The notes under the pieces were generated by a model, which was not told the DNA's origin, did not search any database, and saw only the letters and a list, made by a program, of their open reading frames with translations. The position numbers and the translations under genes were made by a program. Shown here one piece after another: positions 34,716-47,975 of a DNA stretch of 64,000 bases (within the stretch, counting starts at the first letter, position 1; the number at the start of each line of letters is the position of its first letter). Source of the stretch: Cytospora piceicola (taxonomy: Eukaryota > Ascomycota > Sordariomycetes > Diaporthales > Cytosporaceae). The DNA lies in the NCBI GenBank assembly GCA_023375675.1, contig JALQBC010000022.1, forward strand, positions 248,001 to 312,000. Reading direction: 5' to 3'.

Positions 34716-34960
34716 TATAACGGTAATCAAAATGATTACAGTATAAAGGCTCGATTTCGATTATTTAATATCGTTAATTATCGAATAGGTTCTGCCTATC
34801 GAGAAAAGAAAGAAGAAACAGAACTTAAGGCCTAAAGCCTAGCTATTTAAACTAATATGCAGGCGATTCGGAAAGCTTATCGATAAGGCTAGTAGTAAGG
34901 TCAGTGTGTAACCCTAACCCTGTTACTAGCCCTGCTTCCGTTCGCCCTGTAACCATGACA
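34716..34960 (-). repeat. Gypsy-3 5' LTR (right)
   Basis: Direct partner of 27,709-27,953. It ends CCATGACA right before the ATATT duplication and is the less mutated copy. Confidence 0.9.
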
Positions 34961-34965
34961 ATATT

Positions 34966-37100
34966 TATATAAAGGACGATATTTTATCTATATAGTTTAT
35001 TTAAAAGAATTAGATCTTCTGTATAGTTTTATCCCGAAGTATTATAATACTTAGAAACTATTAAAGGTTATCTCTACCTATAATTCTATATTGTAACTTT
35101 AACTACTTAATAGCTTTTTTAATTACTTTCTTATCTTTACTTTAATATATAATAACGATATTATCTATATAAAAGAAGATTAGTATATTATTCCGCGTAA
35201 AATAATAAGGCTTATAAAGAACTAAAGTAAAACCGATCTTTTTAAATATATAAGTAAGTTCTTTTTATTATAGTAATAAAGATTCTTTAAGTCTATAGAG
35301 GGCTTTTCTTAGTAATAAAACCTGCTTTAGCTTTCGATATCCTTATAGTATACGTATATAGATCTCCTTATTAAGTAATACGTTAACGAAGGTATTAATC
35401 GTATTATACTAAATAAGTTCGAAATCGAACTTAGCTATAATTACTATTACTGTTCTAAATAACTTTCTAGTAAAGGTAGCTATATAAGTTTCTTTTATAT
35501 CGCCCTTTTATTATTAATCCTTTTAGATAACTAGCCGGGCTTTATATTTAGTAAAGAACCTATACTTATTATATTTATAAATATATACCTATATATAGTT
35601 TAATAAAGTCTTTCTAGCTATTATACTTATTATTTTTTCTTTTTATAACTGTATTTCTTTATAGCTTTAAAGATAGTCTTTCTTTATTTACCTAAATAGG
35701 TTTTTATAAATATATCTATAACGTTTATAAAACGTTTTTAAAGCTAAAGGCAGCTCTTATCTATATATCTTCTGTCTTTTTTATAAGTAGTATAATATCG
35801 TACCCGGATCTATGTTTTTTATTCTTTAAGATAACCTTTTTATCTTTTTTTATACTATACTTTTTATAATAATCTTCTTATCTTATTATTTTAGCTAGTT
35901 TTATAGTCTTCTTATATTAAACGTTAAAATCTATAGGCGTACTTTATTAGTTTAAGGTGCTATTTTATTTCTTAAACACTTTTTATCTGTTTTTATTATA
36001 AAAGCTATAAAGATAAAGCTATATAACAGAAAGAGAGATACCTTTAAGATTAATAGATATATATACGTTTTATTTAAAAGGTAATTAGTTTTTTTAACGT
36101 ACTCCTTTACTATTTTATTCTTACTTTTATATACTTCTGTTTTTATATTAACTTTAACGTAAATAATACTACTTTCGAAATCTTTTACTTTTTTCTCTTT
36201 AAGTAAAGTACTTATTAAGTTCTTTTATAGGATTATCTGTTAGTATAGGTATTCTTATAATATATCGGTATTTACCTTTCGGATATTATTTTATAGGTAG
36301 TTTATTTAGCTACTAAACGTTATCTTTTTATCGAAAATAATTTTTCTTAAGGCGTATACTTTATTAGTTTAAGGGTTTTATATCTTATAAATATTAGTCG
36401 ATTTATATCTTATAAGGTAGCCTATCTAAGCCTAAGGGTTCATTTTCTTTAGTTATTCTATTTTACTTTATACTGTAAGTATTATTACGTATACTTTATA
36501 GCTAAATACCTACAGATAATATACTTAAAAGCGGAAATTAGTAAAGAACTTAATTATAAGTTTATTTTATCTCTCTAATAAAGTTTTCTATCGCTTTTAA
36601 ATATACTTCGAAAGCCGGTTATATAAATATACGGCTACCTTAATTACTTCTCTTTAAAAGAAATTCGGAAGTTTCGTATAAACTATTATATACCTCGCTT
36701 TTATAATAACTATACCTTCCGAACGTTCGGTAGTATCGTTCTATACTTATATCTATAGTACCGAAGGCTCGATTTTAACGTTATTATCGTTTTCTAGCTA
36801 GTCTTTTAGCTACTATAGTTTAACGATTTCCTTATCGTACTCGAAGGTTTTAAGTATTACTTTTTTATTCTTTATAGTTCTTATAAAAGATTCTAGTAAG
36901 CGTTTTAGTATAGTTTAGTCCCGGTTTCGAAAGTAATAGTTATATATTACTCTTGTTTTATAGTAGGTAAAGAAGGCTACTACTTTATATCCTTTAAAGT
37001 CTTTTATAATATCGGTAAAATCTAAAGCGAAGTATTAGATTTCCTATAGTTCTTTTCGAAAAACTTAAAACACTTATCTTTTTATCTTTCTTATAGTATA
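34966..37100 (-). pseudogene. Copia-2 pol relic (integrase and reverse transcriptase parts)
   Basis: On the minus strand ILIFFYIDNIVIIY reads at ~35,150-35,190, a Copia reverse transcriptase motif with the second Asp of YVDD changed to Asn, as a G-to-A change would do. Upstream on that strand, at ~36,960-37,060, ALDFTDIIKDFKGYKVVAFF resembles the core of a retroviral integrase. The order integrase before reverse transcriptase is that of Copia, not Gypsy. Frames are heavily broken. Confidence 0.7.
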
Positions 37101-38973
37101 TCCGTTATATTCGTATATATAAGGCTTTTACTTTATCTAAGTACCTTAATATAGACTAGTAACCTTACTAAATCTTTTTAGCCTTAGATATCTTAGCTAT
37201 AAGTATTAGAATTTATCCGAAACCTGTTATTTTATCTTTTATAACGTTATATTAAATAAAGCTATTTTTTCCTTAAACGTAACTTTAGTTATAATGTTCA
37301 AAAGCCTTTTTAATATATTTTATTTATATTTTATAGAAAGAGTATATAAGAAGGAGTTATTGTAGTTTTATTTAATAGTATTTTAGTCCTTTTTATTATC
37401 TTAATAGTATCCTCTTTTTTAAAACTAGTTAAATAGTATTAAGTTATATATAAATCTCTTATAAAAGGCTACGTTTTTAACTTTAAACACCCTTAAGCCG
37501 TTATCCTCTTATACCTTAATATCGACGTCTTTTTATATAAAGATAGGTACTTCTCTATTTCTAACGATTACGTACTTAGAAAGGTCTACTACTTTAATAT
37601 TTATAAACCGATAAATATTATTAAAAATAAGTATAGTCGTACCTAAGTTTAGTAGGGTTAACTATATAAGTAGGTAAATAAATTCGATTTTCGTATTTTA
37701 AAACGTTATTTATACCTTAACTAAAAAAGCGGTTAATATATACCCTTATACTAGTTATTATTTACCTGCCTTTTAGATCTTAAACCTTTCGATCCGATAA
37801 GCTAAGTCTTTATCCCGCTAAATCCTTTACTTCGTTATTAAAACGTCGAGATAATATAGTTTAAACTATAAAACGGCTTTTTTAAAGAATATTACCTAGT
37901 AGTCTTATAGGCGGTATAGTTTCTTATATACTTTATATAGCGCCTTACTACGTTTAAGTAAAGATTCCTTTTTACCTTTTTTTTATTTTAAGTTATTCCG
38001 GGCTTATTTTCTTCCCGGCTTACTTTTACTTTATTCTACTAATCCTTTTATTAAGGTTTCTTTTTAACTATACTAAATACTATATATTATATATACACTA
38101 CGCTTTATCCGGTTACGTAAGGCGACCGCCTTTACTGCTAGATATAGTTTTTAATAAAGGTTTGCTATTATATAAATATAATTAAGACTACTATTATTTA
38201 TTTTTAACTAGTTAATGATGTTATAGCTAGTTACTTAGCCTTTAAGATAATCTATACAGCTAAATACTATAAATAAATAGTTTGTTTAGCTATAGGCCTT
38301 AAAGACTTAAAAGATTTAATATTTATTACCTATAGCTATTACCTTTTCCTACTCCTTAATTTAGGTTATAAGTCGTTTTTACATTATTCTATAGTTTAAA
38401 GCCGCTAATATTATATTGTAATTATCCGAGGTATCGGCTTCTCTGTTTTATATCTTTAGTTACGTTATCGTTAGTAAATTAGCGTACTAGTTATTTAAAT
38501 CTTTAGTATAGTAGTATATTCAAATATAGGTTTTTATAACCGAATCTAGCACTTAACTCTATACCGCTACCTTTTAAGTCTTATATATATTTTACCTTTT
38601 TATATTAAACTTATAGTTCTTTTATATCTGTAAATAGTTTATATAGCTAGCTATAAATAGTTCTGAAACTTTAATAGCTAGGCTTAAGGCTTTATATTAT
38701 ACCGCTGTCTAATATACTAAGATAGCCTGTTCGAACTCCTTTAATAGTAGTGCCTATAAGGAAAATAGCTAGGCTTTCTCCTATATTATAGCTAACTAGA
38801 TATCTGCCTGTTCTACCTTAATTTTAAGCTAATTCTTAAAGGTATCTTAATGCTTAAAGGTCTTATAAATAACCATAGTATTAGCTAAGGTGTTATAGGC
38901 TATTATTTCTTTTTCGAGTAGGTATACGTACGGTATAACGCGATTAACTCTTATAGCGTATAAAACTCTTAAT

Positions 38974-39139
38974 TATTATACGTAATATATACTTAATTAA
39001 TTTATTAATATATTATCTCGTACCCCGCTTACTCGGGTACGCTAATTTCTATATTAAATATATCTCGAAGTCAATTATGTGACTTACTTATTTATACAGA
39101 CCGAGGTATTTCCGCAGGGACCCCTGCTGCCGTCTAACA
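38974..39139 (-). repeat. Copia-2 LTR (right, probable 5')
   Basis: Direct partner of 24,986-25,151, ending GTCTAACA before the GGATC duplication. Confidence 0.9.
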
Positions 39140-39979
39140 GGATCTGATTAGCTGTGAAACGCAGTGATTTTAGCCGTCGAACGGCTAAGAGAACTAGAGA
39201 TTAGAAGACCTTTTAATGCCTGCCGGAAGGCTTACGGTCACTTTAAGGCCTACGATAAGACCGATTACGATAAGGCTCTTTACCAAAGACCTTAGGTTCG
39301 AACTAAGATGCACGCTCGAGTTTTAATCTGATTAAAAAGAACCTACTTAAATCTGAATCTTTAGAAAAAGGGCTATTGAACGGTATATTTAATTAAATCG
39401 TAGCCCTTAAGGTAGGCTTACTATTAAAGCTAATAGTTTTAATTCTCTAGGTTCTTAAGGTTCTTAACCCGAACCCTAGCCTTTCCCTTCCTTTTTCTTT
39501 ACCGAAGGCTTATATAAGCCTTTAGATTCGAATTAAGTAAGTAAGTAAGTAAGTTAGCTAGTAAGTTAGCTAGTAAGTAAATTAGCTACTAAGTAAGTAA
39601 ATAAGTAAGTAGGTAGGTAAGTAAGTAAGTAAGTTAGCTAGTAAGTTAGCTATTAAGTAAGTAGATATATAGGTAAATAAGTAAACCTTTAAGTAAGTTA
39701 GTAAATAAGCAAGTTAGTTAGTTATAAAGTAAATAAGTAAGTAAGTAGGTAAGTAAGTAAGTAAGTAGGTAAATAAGTAAGTAAGTAGGTAAGTAAGTAA
39801 GTTAGCTATTATAATAGCTAGTAAGTTAGCTTATAAGTTAGTAAATTATTTAGTTAATTAGCTAGTAAATTAGCTACTAAATAAATCAGCTAGTATGTAA
39901 ATTCGCTATTAAATAAGTAAATATATAAGTAAGTAAGTAAGTATATAAGTTAGCTATTAAGTTAGCTAGTAAGTAAATT

Positions 39980-40039
<60 letters not shown>

Positions 40040-40563
40040 TATAATAAGTAGCTTAGCTAGTAGGATAGTTAGTAAAGTAGCTAGTAAGTTAGTTAGTTAA
40101 TAATTAAGTTAATAACTTAATAAGTAAGTAAGTAAGTAAGTAAGTAAATAAGTAAGTAAGTAAGTAAGTAAGTAAATAAGTAAGTAAATAAGTAAGTTAA
40201 CTAATAGGTTAGTTAATAAGTTACCTAATAAGTTAGCTATTAAAGTAGCTAATAAGTTAGTTACTTAGTTATTAAGTAAGTAAGTAAGTAAGTTAGTAAG
40301 TAAGTCAGTTAGTAAGTATATAAGTAAGTAAGTTAGTAAGTATATAAGTAAGTTAGCTAATAGGTTAGTTAGCAAAGTAGCTAGTAAGTTAGTTAGTTAA
40401 TTATTTCGCGGTTTAAGGCTGCGGAGGATACGATAGAGTAACGCCCTTCGGGCGTTACTCTATCGGATTTAAAGCAGTTTAAGCAGCGTATCTAGTTATT
40501 AAGTTTCCGATCCTTTTTAACGGAAGGCTTTTTCGGCAGGCAGTTTTACCGCCGTTCCTTAGT

Positions 40564-42298
40564 ATTAAAGTATAAGCTATTAAAGTATACTATATAGCTT
40601 TTTATCCTTATAAGCTTAACTATATTACTATTAGAACTTTTATAATAACGATATATAAAGCTATTTAAGCTTATGTCTTTTTAATCGTTTTCTTTATAGT
40701 TAAATTTTAAGTAAAAAGACTATATAAACCTAATACTTATATTATTAACGAAATAGTTTCTATACGATAATAAAGCTATTTTTATAATATCGATAAAGCT
40801 GTTTACGTTATCGCTAAAGTAGTAGTACCGGTTTAATATATAACTTTAACTGTTATAGTTTATTATAATAATAGACTTTTTTCAGCTAAAGTTTTAACTT
40901 AATAGGTTTAGCTATAAGCTAGCTTCCGACTTTATACTTTTAACCGAAATTATTTAATTACTATCTGTTTATATAACTTTTTACTTTATACTAACTATAA
41001 AAATAAAAAACTAACCTTTTACTTTTACTCTTTTCCGCCTACTACTTACTTATAACGGCTTTCGGTATTAGCCCTTTTTTATATTAAACCTACCTTTATA
41101 CCTATACGTTATACGATACTTTTAGTATTTATACTATACGGTAAGCTATAAGGTAAACTACGTTATAACGATATAGGTCTATTTAACCTTCAGAATTCGA
41201 TTTTTTTATACTTCGATAGCTTTATTATTAAAAGTAATACCGGCTAAAGTTTCGTAGTATATTAAAACGATAAACGTATTTATTATAATAATAGCCTTTT
41301 ATTTTACTTAAAAGTCTTTAACGTTAAAATCCGAAGCGTTTTTTAAATAGTTTTTTAAGCTTTAATAATATACCTTTCTATTACCTTTACGCACTTATAA
41401 TACTATATTTATATCTATAATACTACGGTTATTTAAAGTATTATTAGCCGTATATTAAATAACTTATAATATAAGTTCTTTTTTTTAAAGATACCGTTAT
41501 ATAAATCTTAGCCTCGGTTTTTATTATTTGAAGCCTAGGCTATACCGATATTAAAGATAACGAAAACGCCGACTAAATCGTTAAAACGGTAACGTATAGT
41601 AAATACCTTAGTAAGCTAAAAAAGCTATATTTTATAAGTATTATACCTGAAAGACCGGGAATAATTTCTTAAATAAAAAAACAAAATATATAAAAACGAA
41701 AAGTCTGCTTCGATCGTTAATAATATATAAGTATATTAATTAGCTATTAAAAGTAAAACCTCCGGACTATAATCTTACCTTTAAAACTTATATTTATCCG
41801 ATAAGTATTTTATAGGTATTTAATAAAGCGATTAAGTTATAGTAACTTCGTTATTTACTATAAACGATTCGGGTATATTAGTATAAGCTAACTATATAAA
41901 TACTAATAGCTGTAATAGCTAAAATACTTTTTTAAATATTTATACTTTATAGTCTTCTTTCGGGAATAATAAAGCCGAGTAATTAAATATATCTTAAGCT
42001 AATTAGAATAAGAATAATTTTAAGCTTTTATTATAAACTTTAGTATTTACAATACTTTTTCTAACTATAAGAGCGATATAGAGTAATATAACCTCTTTTA
42101 TTTTACTTTTTCTTATATTACTTATATTTTCGGAGCTCAGCCTTATTAAATACTGTAAATTTTAATAGTTCGTATCCTTTTATACTTTTTTATTTATTCG
42201 GCGATAAAGGGGTACTACTCCCTCTGTTTAAAGACGTTCTACAGGAGGTATTATATAAACAGTATATATATAGACGTATATAATATTATTATACCTAC
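40564..42298 (-). mobile_element. Element X, copy 2 (inverted, truncated), unclassified
   Basis: It is the inverted counterpart of two separate stretches further right: its right part (~41,580-42,298) matches 45,530-46,247, and its left part (40,564-~41,575) matches ~50,251-51,240. It therefore shows element X without the insertion Z. The uninterrupted target reads TAACGATTTA on the minus strand. It abuts the head of TTAC-hairpin copy B. No protein family could be recognised. Confidence 0.7.
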
Positions 42299-42396
42299 TT
42301 ATTTACTTACTTACTTACTTAATAGTTAAATAACTAAATTATTAGTTACTTTCTTAGCTACTTAACTAACTACTTTACTAGCTAATTTATTAGCTA

Positions 42397-42446
<50 letters not shown>

Positions 42447-42492
42447 CTAGTTACTTACTTACCTAGTTACTTACTTACTTATTTATTTACTA

Positions 42493-42527
<35 letters not shown>

Positions 42528-43356
42528 AGCTAATTTGATTATTAACTTATTTCGAATTTAAAGGCTTATATAAACCTTCGGTAGACAGAAAAGGAGGGAA
42601 GGGCTAAGGTTTAAGTTAAAAACCTTAAAAGCTTAAGGAATTAAGACTATTAGCTTTAATAGTAAGCTTACCTTAAAGGCTACGATTTAATTAAATATAC
42701 CGTTTAATAGCCCTTTTTCTACAGATTTAGATTTAGGTAAGTTCGTTTTAATCAGACTAAAACTCGAGCGTGTATTTTAGTTCTAACTTAAGGTTCTCGG
42801 TAAAGAGGAAGGGAAAGGCTAAGGTTCGGGTTAAGAACTTAAGAAACCTAAGAAACCTAAGAAACCTAAGAATTAGAACTATTAGCTTTGAATCTAAGCC
42901 TACTATAAGGGCTACGATTTAATTAAATATACCGTTTAATAGCCTTCTTTCTATAGATTTAGATTCAGGTAAGTCCTTTTTAATCGGATTAAAACTAAAG
43001 CGTGTATCTTAGTTTAAACTTAAGGTTTACTGTGAAAGGTCTTATCGTGAGCTTTATCGTAATCGGCTTTATCGTAAGTCTGATCTAACCTTATCTAGGC
43101 TTTAAAGTAACTGTAAGCTTTCCGGCAGTTATTAAAAGCCTTATAATCTTTAGTTCTCTTAGCCGTTCGACGGTTAAAAACATTACTTTTAGTAGCTAAT
43201 TAAATCCTTTAAACAGGTGTTATAGCGAATTAGTATAATTATAATTTAAAGCTAATCAGAATTAAAAACAGGTGGTATAAATCTAAAAGGTAATAATTTT
43301 TCTATATACTCGCCCGCCTTATAAAACAAATATTAACCTTCTTAACGAAAGGTATA
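42299..43356 (+). repeat. TTAC-hairpin family, copy E (array and tail, no head)
   Basis: A TTAC array (~42,299-42,535) leads into the TCGAATTTAAAGGC motif, two ~217-bp subrepeats and the tail end CTTAACGAAAGGTATA. The head hairpin is missing. Confidence 0.8.
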
Positions 43357-45257
43357 TACTAATTATAAACTATATAAATAATATTAAAGTAATTAAAAAA
43401 TATAAAACAATATATAAGTTATAAATAAAACTTAAAGAAAACCTTATATTTATTTAAGAGTATATAATAAAACATGTTAATACTAAATAAGTAAAAGAAG
43501 TATTATTTATAAAAGTTATTATATAAGAAATAAAACTTAAAAGAATTAGCGAAAAACTTAATTTTAAAAAAACTTAAAGTATTTAAAATCATAAATAAGA
43601 TCTTTAAACTTAAATATAAACGTTTTTTTCTTTTAAAAATAAACATATAGCTTATTTTTTATATTACTTAAATTAATATTAATAAGTATAAAGTTAAATA
43701 AAAATACTAAATTAAATTAAATTAAATATAAATATAAAGTTCAAACTATATTAAATAGATAAGAAAAAGGTAATATTATAAAATACTTTAATAAATTAAA
43801 AGATATAGCTAATAAAAATATATAAAAAATAAATTTAATAATTATTTTAACGTTAAATAACTAGTTATATAATATAATTAAGCTTATTTATTAAAAACTA
43901 AAACCCGACCTTACCGATAATAAGCTATTATTAAAACTAGCTTTAGTTATATTAAAATAAACTAACTCTATAATACTTTAATTAATTTTAATAAATTTAA
44001 AAGCTTTAAAAAAAACTAAAAACCCTTTTACTAATACTAAAAAATAAGAAAGTATAAGCTTTTTCGGCTTTTACTTAATTAAATTTTTTTATACTATTTA
44101 AACCTTAGCAGATAATATACTATATTTTAAATAACTATAGTGATTTTTACTTTAATACTTATACCTCGTTAATACTTTTTAGTAACTTTAAGTTAAGCTT
44201 TTAACTTCTTATAGTTAATAGTAATCTTATAAATATCGGTAGGAGATAAATTAAGAATATTATATAAAGAACGTTTAAAATAAATATACTTAAAATAATA
44301 AGTAAACTTTTATAAAAGAGACCTAATAATAAAAAAGCTATAAGCTTTATATTAAAAATGAAATTATATATTAATATAAAATACTAAAATAGTTATATAA
44401 ATATTATAATAAGCTTTAAATATTTTATTTTTATATTTAGCTATATAAGAATTTATAACTTTATTTAATATAATAAATTAAAAAGGTATAATTAATTAAA
44501 AAGAAGTTACTTAAGAAATTAAATATTAATAAAACAGAAAGGCGATATTATAACTTAAATTATAATATTAAAAGAAATATATAAAATAAATACTAATATA
44601 ATAATAAAGTAAAGTTAGTAATTAATATTATAAGGTAGCGTAGCTGTACGTGCTATCTGACTTTAACTTTAAATATAGCTAGTAACACTTAGCAGATAGC
44701 TTTACTTATACTTTAGACTTTCTTTAAATAGCTAGCCTTACGTTTCTCTTTTTATTTCTTTCTCTTTTTCTTTATAGCTACGATTCGATTGAAATTCATA
44801 ATAAAACCCGACTTAAAAGCTTACCCTGTTATATATCTTATACGATAACGATTAAAATAAAACCTAAAATAGTAATAAGATTATAAGATTATAAGATAAT
44901 TAAGGTTAAGGTTACAAATTAATATAATTAATATGTTATTTAAATAATTAAATATTATTTAAATTAGTATATAATTTAAGTAATTTAATTAAAAAACTAA
45001 ATATATAGTATTATATATCTTCTTTTAAATATTATTATATAATACAACTTTTTAGTTATTAATATAAGTATTATCTTTATAATAAAAGAATATTTCTTTT
45101 TTATTATTAATAATAAAATACATATTATATAACAGATTATATATATATTCTTTTTAACTATATAAACCTTATAACCTAAAAAAGTATTTTTAATAAAATA
45201 CTACTATAATTATTATAGTTAGTTAATATTTAAGTTAATAAATTAGTAAATAAACAT
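43357..45257. other. Unassigned AT-rich stretch between copies E and F
   Basis: 1.9 kb of very AT-rich sequence with no recognised repeat partner or protein motif. A less AT-rich island at ~44,630-44,830 (starting GGTAGCGTAGCTGTACGTGC) may be a remnant of something less RIP-mutated. Confidence 0.4.
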
Positions 45258-45416
45258 TTCGCCGCTTAAATCTATAAAGGATATAATAAAGTAACGCCTT
45301 TTAAGCGTTACTTTATTATATTTTAAATAACTTAAATAACGTATTTAATTATTAAGTTTCCGATCCTTTTTAATAAAAAGCCTGTTTAGTAAGTAGTTCT
45401 ACTGTTGTTCTTTAGT
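45258..45416 (-). repeat. TTAC-hairpin family, copy F (inverted head only)
   Basis: An inverted head with heavy RIP. The hairpin (~45,283-45,319) has become AT-rich but still pairs: ATAATAAAGTAACG and CGTTACTTTATTAT are complementary. It ends with the inverted start GTTGTTCTTTAGT. Confidence 0.75.
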
Positions 45417-46247
45417 AAGTATATAACTAAAAAAAAGAGAAAAAAAGATATAAGTGTACTTAAAGCTTTTTTTAAGGATTTAAATATTAAATATAATAAT
45501 ATTTAATATATTACTTAGTTTATATAATAATATTATTATTTACGTTTATATATATACTATTTATATAATACTTCTTATAAGTCGTTTATAAATAAAGGGA
45601 GTAGTGCCCCCTTATCGCCGAATAAATAAAAAAGAATAGAAAGATATAAACTATTAAAATTTATAGTATCCGGTAAAGCCGGGCTTTATAAATAAAAGTT
45701 ATATAATAAAAAGTAAAGTAATAAAGGTTATATTACTTTATATCGTTTTTATAGTTTAAAAAGGTATTATGATAAATACCGGGGTTTATAATAAAGGCTT
45801 AAAAATATTCTTATCTTAATTAACTTAAGATACGTTTAATTACTTAGCTTTATTATTCTTAAAAAGGAATTATAATATATAAATACTTAAAGAAATAACT
45901 TAGCTATTATAGCCGTTTATATCTATATAACTAGCTTATACTAATAAACCCGAATCGTTTATAATAAATAACGAAATCGCTATAGCTTAATCGCTTTACT
46001 AAATACTTATAAAATACCTATCGGGTAAATATAAGTTCCGGAGTCGAAATTATAGCTTAAAAGCCTTACTTTTAATAGCTATTTAGTATACTTATATACT
46101 ACTAATAATTAAAGCAGATTTTTTATTTTTACTTTTTTCGTCTTTTTACTTAATAAATTATCTTCGGTTTTTTAAGTATAGTACTTATAAAGTATATTTT
46201 ATTTAGCTTACCGAAGTATTTACTATATATTACTATTTTAATAGTTA

Positions 46248-46346
46248 AGAACGGAGATTCGTACTGCCAGTATAGGGATTCGCACTGCTACGATGTATAG
46301 TACTTAAATCAGAAAGCCCTGTCGCTGCAGATTAATCTGATTAGCT
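46248..46346 (+). repeat. Z left terminal inverted repeat
   Basis: Complementary to 50,141-50,240 with a few transitions. It includes two imperfect copies of GGGATTCGCACTGC / GAGATTCGTACTGC. Confidence 0.75.
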
Positions 46347-46544
46347 AAACGAAGGCTGCTTTAAAGACAGCAACTAATTAAAACGACTAATTAAAGCAAC
46401 TAATTAAAGCGACTGATTAAATTAATTAAAGCGATTGATTTTAACTGGGGAACGGCGGTAGGACCGCCTGCCGAGAAGGCCTTCCGTTAGGAAGGATCGG
46501 AATCTTAATAGCTACTTAAGTAGATACGCCGCTTAGGCTGCTCC

Positions 46545-46589
46545 GGATACGATAGAGTAACGCCCTTCGGGCGTTACTCTATCGTATCC
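46545..46589 (+). other. Perfect hairpin in the head of copy D
   Basis: GGATACGATAGAGTAACGCC is followed by C, the loop TTC, G and its exact complement, giving 21-bp arms. Flanking CGCCGCTTAGGCTGC and GCAGCCTTAAGCGGCG extend it to nearly 80 bases with a small bulge. Confidence 0.92.
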
Positions 46590-46609
46590 TCTGCAGCCTT
46601 AAGCGGCGA

Positions 46610-46928
46610 AATAATTAACTAACTAACTTACTAGCTACTTTATTAACTAACCTATTAGCTAACTTACTTATATACTTACTAACTTACTTATTTACTAACT
46701 TACTTATTTATTAACTTACTTACTTACTTACTTACTTATTTACTAACTTACTTACTTACTTACTTAATAACTAAATAACTAACTTATTAGCTAACCTATT
46801 AACTAACCTATTATTTAACTTACTTATTTATTTACTTATTTACTTATTTATTTACTTATATATTTATTTACTTAATAACTAACTAGCTACTGTATTAGCT
46901 ACTTTACTAGTTAATATATTAACTAACC

Positions 46929-46974
<46 letters not shown>

Positions 46975-47056
46975 TTTATTAAGTTATTAACTTAGTTATT
47001 TACTATCTAACTTACTAGCTACTTTATTAACTAACGTATTAGCTAACCTACTTATA

Positions 47057-47088
<32 letters not shown>

Positions 47089-47532
47089 AGCTAATTTACT
47101 TACTAGCTACCTTAATAGCTACCTTACCTACTTACTTACTTACTTACGTATTTACTTATTTAATAGCTAATTAACTAAATAACTTACTAACTTACTTACT
47201 AACTTTCTAGCTATTTTAATAGCTAACTTACTTACCTACCTACTTACCTACTTACTTACCTACTTACTTATTTACTTACTTACTTATTTACTTACTTACT
47301 TACTTACTATTTAACTTACTTACTTAAAGGTTTACTTATTTACTTATATATTTATATACTTTAAAACTAACTTACTAACTAACTTACTTACTTACTTACC
47401 TACCTACTTACTTATTTACTTACTTACTAGCTAATTTACTTACAAGCTAATTTACTAGCTAACTTACTTACTAACTTACTAGCTAACCTATTAGTTAACT
47501 TACTTACTTACTTACTTACCTACTTACTTACC

Positions 47533-47563
<31 letters not shown>

Positions 47564-47939
47564 GTATATAGTTACTTTTTTACTTACTTACTAGCTAAAT
47601 AATTAGCTAATAAACTAGCTAACTTACTAGCTAACCTATATACTTACCTACTTACTTATTTACTTACTAATTTAGTTAATAGCTTAGTTATTAACTTAGT
47701 TACTTACGTATTTATTTATTTATTTACTTATTAGCTAATTTACTTTTTAAACTTAATAGTTATATTATATATATATTTTCTTACTTACATATTAGCTAAT
47801 ATATATATTAATAAATATAATTACTAGCTTATTAGCTTACTTTACTTACTTATTAATTTACTAGCTTATTTACTAACTAACTACCTATTTATTTACTTAA
47901 TTTATTTACTTACTTACGTTTAATATAACTACTTTTTAA

Positions 47940-47975
<36 letters not shown>

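Larger units (their letters stand above)
27709..34960 (-). mobile_element. Gypsy-3: second RIP-degraded Ty3/Gypsy LTR retrotransposon
   Basis: 245-bp LTRs (27,709-27,953 and 34,716-34,960) are flanked by the duplication ATATT (27,704-27,708 and 34,961-34,965). A purine tract (AAAGGGGGGGT on minus) next to the left LTR marks the 3' LTR, so coding runs on the minus strand. A gag relic lies just inside the 5' LTR and pol relics in the middle, in the normal Gypsy order. It is inserted in Copia-2. Confidence 0.9.
24986..39139 (-). mobile_element. Copia-2: RIP-degraded Ty1/Copia LTR retrotransposon, itself interrupted
   Basis: 166-bp LTRs (24,986-25,151 and 38,974-39,139) are flanked by the duplication GGATC (24,981-24,985 and 39,140-39,144). 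The right end reads GTCTAACA. Minus is the likely coding strand: a TATAAATA lies within the LTR on that strand and Copia-like pol motifs read in it. The internal region holds Gypsy-3 (27,709-34,960) and a short TIR element (26,414-26,954). Without these, the interior is about 6 kb, somewhat long for Copia. The stretch at 25,476-25,910 reads as coding on the opposite strand and may not belong to it. Confidence 0.85.
17759..40563 (-). repeat. TTAC-hairpin family, copy B (inverted, split by two retrotransposons)
   Basis: The copy is in three pieces: 17,759-17,861, 24,932-24,985 and 39,140-40,563. Read on the minus strand and joined, they follow copy D from head to tail: inverted tail end AATGCC at 17,759, the ATTAGCTCTGAATT section, the GGATCTGATTAG section, one ~220-bp subrepeat, the GTAA array (~39,540-40,400) and the inverted head. 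The hairpin at 40,431-40,465 is perfect (16-bp arms, 3-base loop). The breaks are exactly at the ATTAG and GGATC target duplications of the inserted elements. Confidence 0.85.

Noticed and set aside
39285..39310. GGTTCGAACTAAG resembling a tRNA T-loop
   Set aside because: It is part of the repeated tail of the TTAC-hairpin family; no acceptor, D or anticodon arms can be drawn around it.
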